Assembly (NCBI GenBank): GCA_016187925.1
Contig: JACPIS010000026.1
Span: forward strand, 1 to 64,000
Direction: 5' to 3'
Source of the DNA: Opitutia bacterium
GTDB taxonomy: Bacteria > Verrucomicrobiota > Verrucomicrobiia > Opitutales > Opitutaceae
Length of the DNA stretch: 64,000 nt
In this document: positions 29,541 to 37,125 of the stretch, in pieces
Numbering within the stretch: the first letter of the stretch is position 1
Layout of the letters: the number at the start of each line of letters is the position of its first letter
Made by a program: the position numbers and the translations under genes
Notes under the pieces: generated by a model
The model's input: only the letters and a program-made list of their open reading frames with translations
What the model was told of the DNA's origin: nothing
Databases searched by the model: none

Positions 29541-29573
29541 TAAAACAAAAACCCGCCGAATTTTGCCGGCGGG
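29541..29573 (-). terminator. intrinsic terminator after ferredoxin gene
   Basis: CCCGCCG and CGGCGGG pair around an AT-rich loop, and on the minus strand the stem is followed by TTTTTGTTTTA. It lies 12 bases after the ferredoxin stop. Confidence 0.85.
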
Positions 29574-29584
29574 CTTTCTGGACG

Positions 29585-29821
29585 TTACTCTTCGCCGTCG
29601 TTGCCGATGGCCTCGACGGGGCAACCCTCGAGGGCTTCCGTGCAAAGCTGGATCTCTTCCTCCGTCGTGGGCTGCTTGTGCACGTAGGAGTAGCCGCCCT
29701 CGTCATGACGGGTAAAGAAGGCCGGGGCCGTCTCACGGCACAGGTCGCAATCGATGCATTGCTGGTCGACGTAAAACTTGCCGGCCACGTTGTCTTTCCA
29801 TTTGTCAGCTTTGTTAGCCAT
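29585..29821 (-). CDS. 4Fe-4S ferredoxin
   Basis: A 78-residue small electron carrier. The cluster ligands are visible as C-x2-C-x2-C in QCIDCDLCRE and a distal Cys in GCPVEAI, giving a single [4Fe-4S] site. The sequence KWKDNVAGKFYVDQQCIDC resembles ferredoxins of Verrucomicrobiota and Bacteroidota. ATG 29821 was preferred to 29836 because family members begin MANK. Monocistronic, divergent from the rhomboid gene, with its own terminator. Confidence 0.92.
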   Translation of the reverse strand: MANKADKWKDNVAGKFYVDQQCIDCDLCRETAPAFFTRHDEGGYSYVHKQPTTEEEIQLCTEALEGCPVEAIGNDGEE

Positions 29822-29937
29822 CGTCGCGTCACTCAAAACTTATCCAAACGCCTGTCAAGAAGTGGAAGTGGCTTTCCCGCGTCATCCGGCCAGACGTGGG
29901 CTTGTATTTGACGGGTCCCGGCGTAGGTTCGCCCCAG

Positions 29938-30822
29938 ATGCTCTCTGATCGCGCCTACATGCGCTCCGACTATCCCCGGCAGACCACGTCGATGCTGACG
30001 TGGATAATCTGTGCGCTTGTCGCCGCCTTCGTCATGCAGTTCACCTTCGAGCGCTGGCTTCACAGTAACATTGTTACCGCCTTCTTCGCGCTCAGTCCGT
30101 ACGCTCTGGCCAAGTGGCATATCTGGACATTTGTCACCTATGCCTTCCTGCACGCCGACGTGCTGCATCTGCTGCTCAACGGACTGGGGCTTTACCTGAT
30201 CGGCCGCGAGCTGGCGCCGTTGCTCGGCTCCCGACGCTTTCTGAGTTTCTATGCCGCCGCCGCAATCGGCGGCGGGTTGCTGTGGATCGCGGTGCATGCC
30301 GCCGCCGGAGGTGGAACGGTCCTCATGGGCGCATCGAGCGCCGTAGCGGCGCTGTTTATCCTGTTCGCCTGCATCTACCCCGAGAGGGAGGTTACGTTCC
30401 TGCTGTTCTTCGTGGTGCCGATCACGCTCAAGCCCAAGCTGCTGGCCTGGATATTGGTGGGCATGGAGACGCTCGGATTTCTGTTCAGCGAGCTGCCGGG
30501 CGGCTCGTTCGATACGGGCATCGCCCACTCGGCCCACTTGGGTGGCATGCTCACCGGATGGCTTTACCACCGGCTCTTCCACGCCAACAACGGCTGGGAT
30601 CGTGCCGCTTCTCCGGTCATCCAATTGCCCGCCTGGTTGCGCAAGCGCCAGAAGAGCAAGGCTTCGCAGCCAGCCTTTAAGATCGACCTCAAGGGCCCCA
30701 GCAACTTGCGCTCGGAGGTCGACCGCATCCTCGACAAGATCAACAGCGAGGGCTTCGGCTCCTTGACCGAACAGGAAAAGCGCCTGCTCGACGAAGCCCG
30801 TGATTTGCTCTCCCGCCACTAG
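29938..30822 (+). CDS. rhomboid-family intramembrane serine protease
   Basis: A 294-residue membrane protein with six hydrophobic helices. The catalytic dyad is Ser133 in MGASSAV and His200 in HSAHLGGM, and the family Asn is in HLLLNGLG. The usual GxSG reads GASS here, a tolerated variant. The cytoplasmic tail (about 230-294) is charged. ATG 29938 gives a short polar leader before the first helix; earlier ATG 29896 is less likely. Rhomboids cleave membrane-anchored substrates; one candidate is the GlyGly-type tail of the amylase, which is an inference only. Confidence 0.9.
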   Translation: MLSDRAYMRSDYPRQTTSMLTWIICALVAAFVMQFTFERWLHSNIVTAFFALSPYALAKWHIWTFVTYAFLHADVLHLLLNGLGLYLIGRELAPLLGSRRFLSFYAAAAIGGGLLWIAVHAAAGGGTVLMGASSAVAALFILFACIYPEREVTFLLFFVVPITLKPKLLAWILVGMETLGFLFSELPGGSFDTGIAHSAHLGGMLTGWLYHRLFHANNGWDRAASPVIQLPAWLRKRQKSKASQPAFKIDLKGPSNLRSEVDRILDKINSEGFGSLTEQEKRLLDEARDLLSRH

Positions 30823-30834
30823 TACTTGGAGGCG

Positions 30835-30886
30835 GCCGACTTCTCCTTGGGTCCACCGCAGGAAACCCTGCGTTTGTCGGCTTTTT
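30835..30886 (+). terminator. nested hairpin terminator after the rhomboid gene
   Basis: GCCGAC (30835-30840) pairs with GTCGGC (30876-30881) followed by TTTTT, with an inner CGCAGG/CCTGCG stem. It lies just after the rhomboid stop on the same strand. Confidence 0.55.
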
Positions 30887-30977
30887 CGATCAGCCTGAAC
30901 AAATGAGCTGGTTTATTGACGCTTTCTGGAAACATTTCCCCCGGTCCAGCCACTAAAAACGTGCCGATATACCTCTC

Positions 30978-33188
30978 GTGAAAAACTCCCCGCTTCACCG
31001 CTTTCGCCTCGTTCTCCTGTTCTTGGTCGCCTGGACCGCTGGCCTCGCCGCCACCGACCGTAACTACTCGACCACGCCGCTCATGAGCAATGAGACGCGC
31101 ACCCTGGTCCAGATGCTCGAGTACTTTCACTACAACAAGGACGCCGTCAGCTCCACCGACTACAACCAACTCGTCACGGAATACATGGGCGACCTCGACC
31201 CGCAGCGGCTGTTCTTCTCCGCCCAGGACGAGCAAACCCTCCGCCAGCAATACGGCCCGCGGCTCATGACCGACCTGGCCTACCTCGGCAACATCGACGC
31301 CGCCTTCGCCATCTTCCGGCTCTATGAGCAACGCGTCCAATCCCGCACCTCTTGGATCTTCGATCAGCTCGGCAAGGATTTCGATTTCGGCGCCAAGGAG
31401 GCCTATACGCCCGATCGCAGCAAGAGTCCCTGGCCGGTGACCGCCGCTGAAGCCGACGATCTCTGGCACAAGCGGCTGAAATACGAGATGCTCCCCCAGC
31501 TACTCGACGGCAAAACGGTGGACGAGGCCAAGGCCACCGTGCGCAAACGCCATGAGCGACTGCTCAAGAACCTCGGCGATATCGACGCCAACGACATCCA
31601 GGAGGCCTACCTGACCAGCCTCACCAAGATGTACGACCCCCACTCCTCCTATTTCTCCGCCGACACCCTCGAGGACTTCAGCATCCAGATGCGCCTGTCG
31701 CTCGTCGGCATCGGCGCCGTGCTCGGCTTGGACGACGACGGTTACTGCGTCGTTCGCGAGATCGTTCCCGGCGGCCCCGCCGACTTGAGCGGCCTGATCA
31801 AGGTCAACGACAAGATCACCTTCGTCCAGCAACCCGGTGCCGAGTCCGTCGAGCTCATCGGCATGAAGCTCCGCCGCATCGTCGAGATGATCCGCGGCCA
31901 AAAGGGCACCAAGGTCATCCTCTCCATCCAGCCGCATACGCCGGACGCCAAAACCCGCGAGGTCGCCATCACCCGCGACGTCATCAAGCTCAACTCCGCC
32001 CGCGCCACCGCCTCCATCCACGAAGTGCCCGACGCCTCCGGCGTCATCGTGCCCGTCGGCGTCATCGCGCTGAACTCCTTCTACGGCCCCTCCGCCCCCG
32101 ACGATTCCAACTCACCCGCAGCCGAAGCGAGCGCCACGAAGGACGTCGCCGAACTCGTCGGCAAGCTCAAGCAGGCCGGCGCCAAGGCCCTCGTGATCGA
32201 CCTGCGCCGCAACGGCGGCGGTCTCCTCTCCGAAGCCGTTAACATGACCGGCCTCTTCATCGGCAAGGGCCCCGTCGTCCAGGTCCGCGACTCCCTCGGC
32301 CGCCTCGTGGTCGACAACAACACCGAGACCCCCATCGCGTACGACGGTCCGCTCGCCGTCCTCACTTCGCGCTTCAGCGCCTCCGCCTCCGAGATTTTCG
32401 CCGGCGCGCTCCAGAACTATGGCCGCGCCGTCATCGTCGGCGACAGCTCCACGCACGGCAAGGGCACCGTCCAAGCCGTGCTGGAAATGAAAAACTACTT
32501 GCCGCGCATCGCCCAGAACACCGCCAACCGCACCGGCGCCGCCAAGCTCACCATTCAGAAATTCTACCTGCCCAACGGCTCTTCGACCCAGAAGAAGGGC
32601 GTCACCCCCGACATCGCCCTGCCCTCGATCGACGACTATCTGCCCTACGTCGGCGAATCCAATCTTCCGCACGCCCTCGTCTGGGACGAGATCAACAACG
32701 CCAACGCCTTCGAGGGCAAACCTCTCGCCAAGGCCTTCGTACAGCCGCTCGCCCAAGCTAGCCACGAGCGCCAGCAGTCCCTCGAGGAATTCTCCTACCT
32801 CATCGAGAGCGTCTCCCACTTCAAGCAGCAGATGGAGCAGAAAGTCGTCTCCCTTAATCTCGACGAGCGCCGCACCCAGAAGCAGTCCGACGCCGACTTC
32901 AAGAAACACATGGACGCCGAGGTCGCCAAGCTCGCCAAAACCAACTTCGTGCATCGTGAGATCAAACTCGCCGCCGTGATCACGGCCGAGGCCGCCGGGC
33001 AAAAACCCGCCGCCACCAACGCGGATGACGGCGATACCGATGCGCTCGACGCCGACACCGCGGCCAAGCTCGACATCCATCTCCGCGAGACCCTCCGCGT
33101 CGTGCTCGACGCGGCCAATCTGGCCAAGGACACCCAATTCTGGGCCAACGGTACCGTGCCTGCTGCCAGCTTAAACCGTGGCGAGTAA
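30978..33188 (+). CDS. carboxy-terminal processing peptidase (S41, Tsp/Prc)
   Basis: A 736-residue periplasmic protease with signal peptide (RLVLLFLVAWTAGLAA). A PDZ domain (about 240-310, GVGAVLGL-type IGAVLGLDDDGYCVVREIVPGG) precedes the S41 core with the Ser motif FSASASEIFAGAL (about 467-474) and Lys495 in HGKGTVQ. A C-terminal helical extension of about 200 residues is typical of Tsp/Prc. Role: degradation of periplasmic proteins and control of cell-wall hydrolases. Its stop overlaps the convergent prmC gene by 18 bases. Confidence 0.93.
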   Translation: MKNSPLHRFRLVLLFLVAWTAGLAATDRNYSTTPLMSNETRTLVQMLEYFHYNKDAVSSTDYNQLVTEYMGDLDPQRLFFSAQDEQTLRQQYGPRLMTDLAYLGNIDAAFAIFRLYEQRVQSRTSWIFDQLGKDFDFGAKEAYTPDRSKSPWPVTAAEADDLWHKRLKYEMLPQLLDGKTVDEAKATVRKRHERLLKNLGDIDANDIQEAYLTSLTKMYDPHSSYFSADTLEDFSIQMRLSLVGIGAVLGLDDDGYCVVREIVPGGPADLSGLIKVNDKITFVQQPGAESVELIGMKLRRIVEMIRGQKGTKVILSIQPHTPDAKTREVAITRDVIKLNSARATASIHEVPDASGVIVPVGVIALNSFYGPSAPDDSNSPAAEASATKDVAELVGKLKQAGAKALVIDLRRNGGGLLSEAVNMTGLFIGKGPVVQVRDSLGRLVVDNNTETPIAYDGPLAVLTSRFSASASEIFAGALQNYGRAVIVGDSSTHGKGTVQAVLEMKNYLPRIAQNTANRTGAAKLTIQKFYLPNGSSTQKKGVTPDIALPSIDDYLPYVGESNLPHALVWDEINNANAFEGKPLAKAFVQPLAQASHERQQSLEEFSYLIESVSHFKQQMEQKVVSLNLDERRTQKQSDADFKKHMDAEVAKLAKTNFVHREIKLAAVITAEAAGQKPAATNADDGDTDALDADTAAKLDIHLRETLRVVLDAANLAKDTQFWANGTVPAASLNRGE

Positions 33189-34019
33189 GTAGCGGTCGCG
33201 TCCGGTGAGGTCGCGCAGCGACTCCGCCTGCGCATAACCGGCCGCCTTGGCCAGCGCGAGCAGCCGCGTGTGCTGATCGATGCCCGTTTCCAAGGCGAGC
33301 AGACCGCCAGATTGCAACCGACCGCGCGCTTCGCGAATGATGTGCTCCAGCGCCACCGCACTGTCCGGGCCGGCCGAAAGCGCCACCCACGGCTCAAAAT
33401 CCTTCACCTCCGGCTGAGTCGCCTTCGTTTCCTCGTCGGAGAGGTACGGCGGGTTGCTCACGATGAGGGCGAAGCTTTCCCCGGCCGGCAGCGCCGCAAA
33501 CCAATCCGATTGCAGCAACCGCATCCGGGCATCCAGGCCCGACGCCAGCGCATTCTCCCGCGCCAGCGCCAGCGCGTCGGGGCTTCTGTCCACCGCAGTG
33601 ACGGTCGCCTGAGCAAAAGCCTTGGCCAGCGCCAGGGCGATGGCTCCGGTCCCTGTTCCCAAGTCGAGGACACTGGTCGGAGGCGCGGCGATGAACCGCT
33701 CGTGCAGCACGCCGACCAAGTGTTCCGTTTCCGGCCGGGGAATCAACGCCCGGCGATCCACCTTCAACGTCAGCCCGTGAAACTCGGTCGAGCCGATGAT
33801 GTATTGCAACGGCTCGCGCTCACCGCGCCGCTTCACGAGCGGCCGGATCTTCACCAACTCCGGCTCGGCCAACGGCCGCTCGAACTGCAGGTAAAGCTGC
33901 ATGCGCTTCAAGCCGAGCGCATGGCCGATGAGCTGTTCCGCATTCAGCCGCGGGTTTTCGATGCCGCGTTTCTCGAAAAACTCAGTCGTGCGTTTGATGA
34001 TCTCGAGCAGCGTCAGCAT
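33171..34019 (-). CDS. prmC: release factor glutamine N5-methyltransferase
   Basis: A 282-residue SAM-dependent methyltransferase that methylates the GGQ glutamine of release factors RF1 and RF2. The N-terminal helical domain is followed by the Rossmann core with DLGTGTGAIALALA and the catalytic NPPY in VSNPPYLSDEE. It lies directly downstream of prfA, its substrate gene, separated by two bases. Confidence 0.95.
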   Translation of the reverse strand: MLTLLEIIKRTTEFFEKRGIENPRLNAEQLIGHALGLKRMQLYLQFERPLAEPELVKIRPLVKRRGEREPLQYIIGSTEFHGLTLKVDRRALIPRPETEHLVGVLHERFIAAPPTSVLDLGTGTGAIALALAKAFAQATVTAVDRSPDALALARENALASGLDARMRLLQSDWFAALPAGESFALIVSNPPYLSDEETKATQPEVKDFEPWVALSAGPDSAVALEHIIREARGRLQSGGLLALETGIDQHTRLLALAKAAGYAQAESLRDLTGRDRYLLATV

Positions 34020-34021
34020 GG

Positions 34022-35140
34022 TCAGTCCTCGTCGCCCGCCGTGCGCCGCACCGGCAGCGGCCCACCGGTCAGTTCCGCCAGCTTTTCCTCGAACTCCGCG
34101 CGCTGCAGCGCCTCGATCAAGGCAGCGATGTTGCCCTCCATCACCTGCGGCAGGCTGTAGAGCGTGAGGCCGATGCGATGGTCGGTGACCCGGTTTTGCG
34201 GGAAATTATACGTGCGGATGCGCTCGCTGCGGTCGCCGGTGCCGATCTGGCTCTTGCGCTGGGCGGCGTATTTGGAGCGTTCCTCCTCCTCCTTCAGCTT
34301 GAGGAGGCGCGAGCGGAGCACGGCCATCGCACGGGCCTTGTTCTTCTGCTGCGAGCGGTCGTCAGCGCAATAGACCAGCAGCCCTGTCGGTTTATGGATG
34401 ATGCGCACCGCCGAGTCGGTCGTGTTCACGCCCTGCCCGCCCGGCCCGCTGGCGCGCTGCACGGTGATTTCCAAGTCCTGCGGATCGATCTGCACGTCCA
34501 CCTCCTCGGCCTCGGGCAGCACGGCCACCGTGACGGTCGAGGTGTGGATGCGGCCGTTCGCCTCGTTGACCGGAATGCGCTGCACGCGGTGCACGCCGCT
34601 CTCGTATTTGAGCTGCTTGTAGACCTGGCTGCCGGTGATGAGGAAAATGACTTCCTTCAATCCGCCGCGGTCGGAAGCACTGGAGCTCATCGGCTGCACC
34701 TTCCAGCCGCGCCCCTCGGCGTATTTCACGAACATCCGGTAGAGATCGGCCGCGAACAGGCTGGCTTCGTCGCCGCCCGCGCCGGCGCGGATTTCCATGA
34801 CGGTGTTGCGCGAGTCCGACGGCTCCGGCGGGATCATCGCCTGCAGCACGGCCGTGTGCAGCGACCCGCGCTTGCGCAACAACTCGGGCAGCTCCAGCTC
34901 GGCCAGGTTGCGCAATTCGGCATCGGCGGCGTTGTCCTTGAGCAACGCCGTGTGCTCGGCGATCTCGCGCCCGGCGGCCTCGTAGGCGCGGTGGTTCTCC
35001 ACCAGCTGCCGCAGCTGCTGCTGCTCGCGCGTGACCTCGGCGGCGCGCCGCGGATTGGCGTAGAACGACGGCTCCGCCATCTGCGCGTCGAGCTCGTCGA
35101 GGCGGTGCTGAAACGGGGTGATGTCGGGCAGTTGGTCCAT
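34022..35140 (-). CDS. prfA: peptide chain release factor 1
   Basis: A 372-residue class I release factor recognising UAA and UAG. The GGQ motif lies in SGPGGQGVNTTDSAVR, preceded by MEIRAGAGGDEASLFAADLYRM, and the C-terminal RIRTYNFPQNRVTDHRIG is typical of RF1. The gene forms a two-gene operon with prmC, and diverges from the HAD hydrolase gene with a 104-base spacer. Confidence 0.96.
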   Translation of the reverse strand: MDQLPDITPFQHRLDELDAQMAEPSFYANPRRAAEVTREQQQLRQLVENHRAYEAAGREIAEHTALLKDNAADAELRNLAELELPELLRKRGSLHTAVLQAMIPPEPSDSRNTVMEIRAGAGGDEASLFAADLYRMFVKYAEGRGWKVQPMSSSASDRGGLKEVIFLITGSQVYKQLKYESGVHRVQRIPVNEANGRIHTSTVTVAVLPEAEEVDVQIDPQDLEITVQRASGPGGQGVNTTDSAVRIIHKPTGLLVYCADDRSQQKNKARAMAVLRSRLLKLKEEEERSKYAAQRKSQIGTGDRSERIRTYNFPQNRVTDHRIGLTLYSLPQVMEGNIAALIEALQRAEFEEKLAELTGGPLPVRRTAGDED

Positions 35141-35244
35141 GCGGTGGCGCAGGAGAGAAATTGCGAATTGCGTCAGCCGCGGCGAGCGGCTTTGGTGCGA
35201 GCCAATCTTCGGCGGCTCCCGCCGCCTAGTAGAAAATTTCCGCG

Positions 35245-36273
35245 ATGGCTTCGACGCTCTTCACTCAAAACATCATCGCCTGCATCTGGGACTTCGACAA
35301 GACTCTTATTCCCGCGTACATGCAGGCGCCGCTCTTCCGCCGCTTCGGCGTGGACGAGGCGAGTTTTTGGACCGAGACCAACGCGCTGGCGGAAAACTAC
35401 CGGCGCCGCGGCTACAATATCGCGCCCGAGATCAGCTACCTCAACCATCTGCTGACGTACGTGCTCGCCGGCCCGATGGGCGGACTGAACAACAAGATCC
35501 TGCGCGAGTGTGGCGGGGAGATTAAATTTTATCCCGGCCTGCCGAAGTTCTTCGAGCAATCCCGCACCTGGGCGAAGGCCAAGCCCGAATACCAGAAGCA
35601 CGAGATCGAGCTGGAGCACTACATCGTCAGCACCGGCCTCGCCGAGATGATCCGCGGCAGCGCCATCGCCCCGTTCGTCGACGGCATCTGGGGCTGCGAG
35701 TTCATCGAGAACCCGCTCCGCCCCGGCTTCCTCAAGCAAAAGGAGTTCGGCCTCGAGGCCGCCGCCGAGATCGCGCAGATCGGCGTCATGATCGACAACA
35801 CCACGAAGACGCGCGCCATTTTCGAGATCAACAAGGGCACGAACCGCAACCCGGCCATCGACGTCAACGCCAAGGTCACGCCCGAAGACCGCCGCATACC
35901 GGTCCAAAACATGATCTACATCGCCGACGGTCCGAGCGATGTCCCGAGTTTCTCCGTCGTCAAAAAAGGCGGCGGCAGGACCTACGCCGTCTACAATCCG
36001 GCCGTGCGCGCCGAATTCGAGCAGAACGACCGCCTGCGCCAGACCGGCCGCATCGACCATTACGGCCCGGCCGATTACACGGAGAACGGTCCCACGGCCA
36101 ACTGGCTGCACCTGCAGGTGGAGAAGATTTGCGATCGCATCGTCGCCGACCGCGAGGCGGCGGTGGCGTCGCGCGTCGCGCGCCCGCCCCGCCATCTCAA
36201 CGCCACGCCCGAGGAAGAGGCGGCCGCGCGCAAAAGCGCCAAGCCGCCCAAGCAGACGACATTCCTCGAATAA
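35245..36273 (+). CDS. HAD-family hydrolase
   Basis: A 342-residue protein with the HAD nucleophile motif DFDKTL at residues 16-21, and a later acidic motif YIADGPSDVPSFSVVK, which places it among haloacid dehalogenase-like phosphatases. The cap between them is long (about 150 residues). The C-terminus is a Lys/Ala/Pro-rich tail. No signal peptide. Substrate cannot be read from context; its neighbours are translation-termination genes and a lysozyme-like gene. Confidence 0.85.
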   Translation: MASTLFTQNIIACIWDFDKTLIPAYMQAPLFRRFGVDEASFWTETNALAENYRRRGYNIAPEISYLNHLLTYVLAGPMGGLNNKILRECGGEIKFYPGLPKFFEQSRTWAKAKPEYQKHEIELEHYIVSTGLAEMIRGSAIAPFVDGIWGCEFIENPLRPGFLKQKEFGLEAAAEIAQIGVMIDNTTKTRAIFEINKGTNRNPAIDVNAKVTPEDRRIPVQNMIYIADGPSDVPSFSVVKKGGGRTYAVYNPAVRAEFEQNDRLRQTGRIDHYGPADYTENGPTANWLHLQVEKICDRIVADREAAVASRVARPPRHLNATPEEEAAARKSAKPPKQTTFLE

Positions 36274-36311
36274 GGCGTCGGCCGGACCGGGCGGCGGCGG
36301 GAGCCGGCGGG

Positions 36312-36962
36312 TTATTCCAGGGTAACGGCCAAGCGCTGCGGCTGGCTTTCGAGCGTGAGCAGCGGAGCCTGCTCCGTGAGCACGTAGCGCGGCTTTTCGC
36401 TGGCAACCACAAACGTGGTCGCACCCGGCGTCAGCACGAACCGGAGCGGAGCCGGTTGGACGGCAAATTCCACCTTGGCACCGGACACCTGCTCCGCGGG
36501 GGTTGCCACCCGGGCAAGACGCTCGGCCCGCCCACGGCTTTGAAACGATTCGACCAGATTGGTCACCTGCTCGGCATAGCGATAGGAGACGGTGGGCGCG
36601 CGGCCCGAGATCACGGCGTTTACACCGCAGTTCCAGGCCATGGCGATGTTGAAGGCGGTCGGCTCGACCCCGGCGTCGGCCAGCTGGCGCTTGAGCCATT
36701 CGTAGTGAATGACGGCCACTTCGTCGGCTGTCGCCCGGTCGGTCGCCAGCGTGAAGGGCTTGCGGGTATGCATGCGCCAGGTATCACGCCGGAATTGGTA
36801 CGGCCCGAGTTCGCCCTTGGACCCGTAATGGGTGTGGTTGGTGGGGTTTTCCACCCAGTTGATGGCTCGCAGAGTCTCCCAGCGCTCGGACGCCACCGCG
36901 CACGGCAGCAGGCCGGACACGAAGGTGACGAGCAGGAGGATGAGTTGGAGTCGGCTTTTCAT
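36312..36962 (-). CDS. exported lysozyme-like (transglycosylase-like) protein
   Basis: A 216-residue protein with signal peptide (LQLILLLVTFVSGLLPCAVA). The motif INWVENPTNHTHYGSKGELGPYQFRRDTW, a Glu followed by G-x-GPYQF, is the arrangement of lysozyme-fold transglycosylases, and YNIAMAWNCG-like FNIAMAWNCG follows. A C-terminal beta-rich region ends the protein. It probably acts on peptidoglycan in the periplasm. ATG 36962 was chosen because the signal peptide begins there. Confidence 0.7.
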   Translation of the reverse strand: MKSRLQLILLLVTFVSGLLPCAVASERWETLRAINWVENPTNHTHYGSKGELGPYQFRRDTWRMHTRKPFTLATDRATADEVAVIHYEWLKRQLADAGVEPTAFNIAMAWNCGVNAVISGRAPTVSYRYAEQVTNLVESFQSRGRAERLARVATPAEQVSGAKVEFAVQPAPLRFVLTPGATTFVVASEKPRYVLTEQAPLLTLESQPQRLAVTLE

Positions 36963-37029
36963 GGAAAAGGAGCGCGCACTGATGCGTTCCTTTTCAGAGT
37001 AGTAAAGCGGGTTTTTTGCTCCCAAATTT

Positions 37030-37048
37030 ACAATGCGAGCCGCATTGT
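37030..37048. promoter_or_regulatory. 8-bp inverted repeat upstream of the lysozyme-like gene
   Basis: ACAATGCG and CGCATTGT are exact reverse complements around AGC, in an AT-richer spacer between the lysozyme-like gene and the end of the glucosidase gene. It may be an operator or part of a terminator region; a TTTTTTT run occurs downstream on the plus strand near 37130. Confidence 0.35.
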
Positions 37049-37125
37049 CCCGATCTTTACAACCACCCGCGCAAGTCGCGATTTCATCGCGCCCGATATG
37101 CGCCTTTTTAGCCTAAACGGCCTTG

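Noticed and set aside
29504-29584. Cobalamin riboswitch before the second TonB receptor
   Set aside because: Only about 80 bases are available and they hold a terminator plus a short inverted repeat; no B12-box-like sequence is visible.
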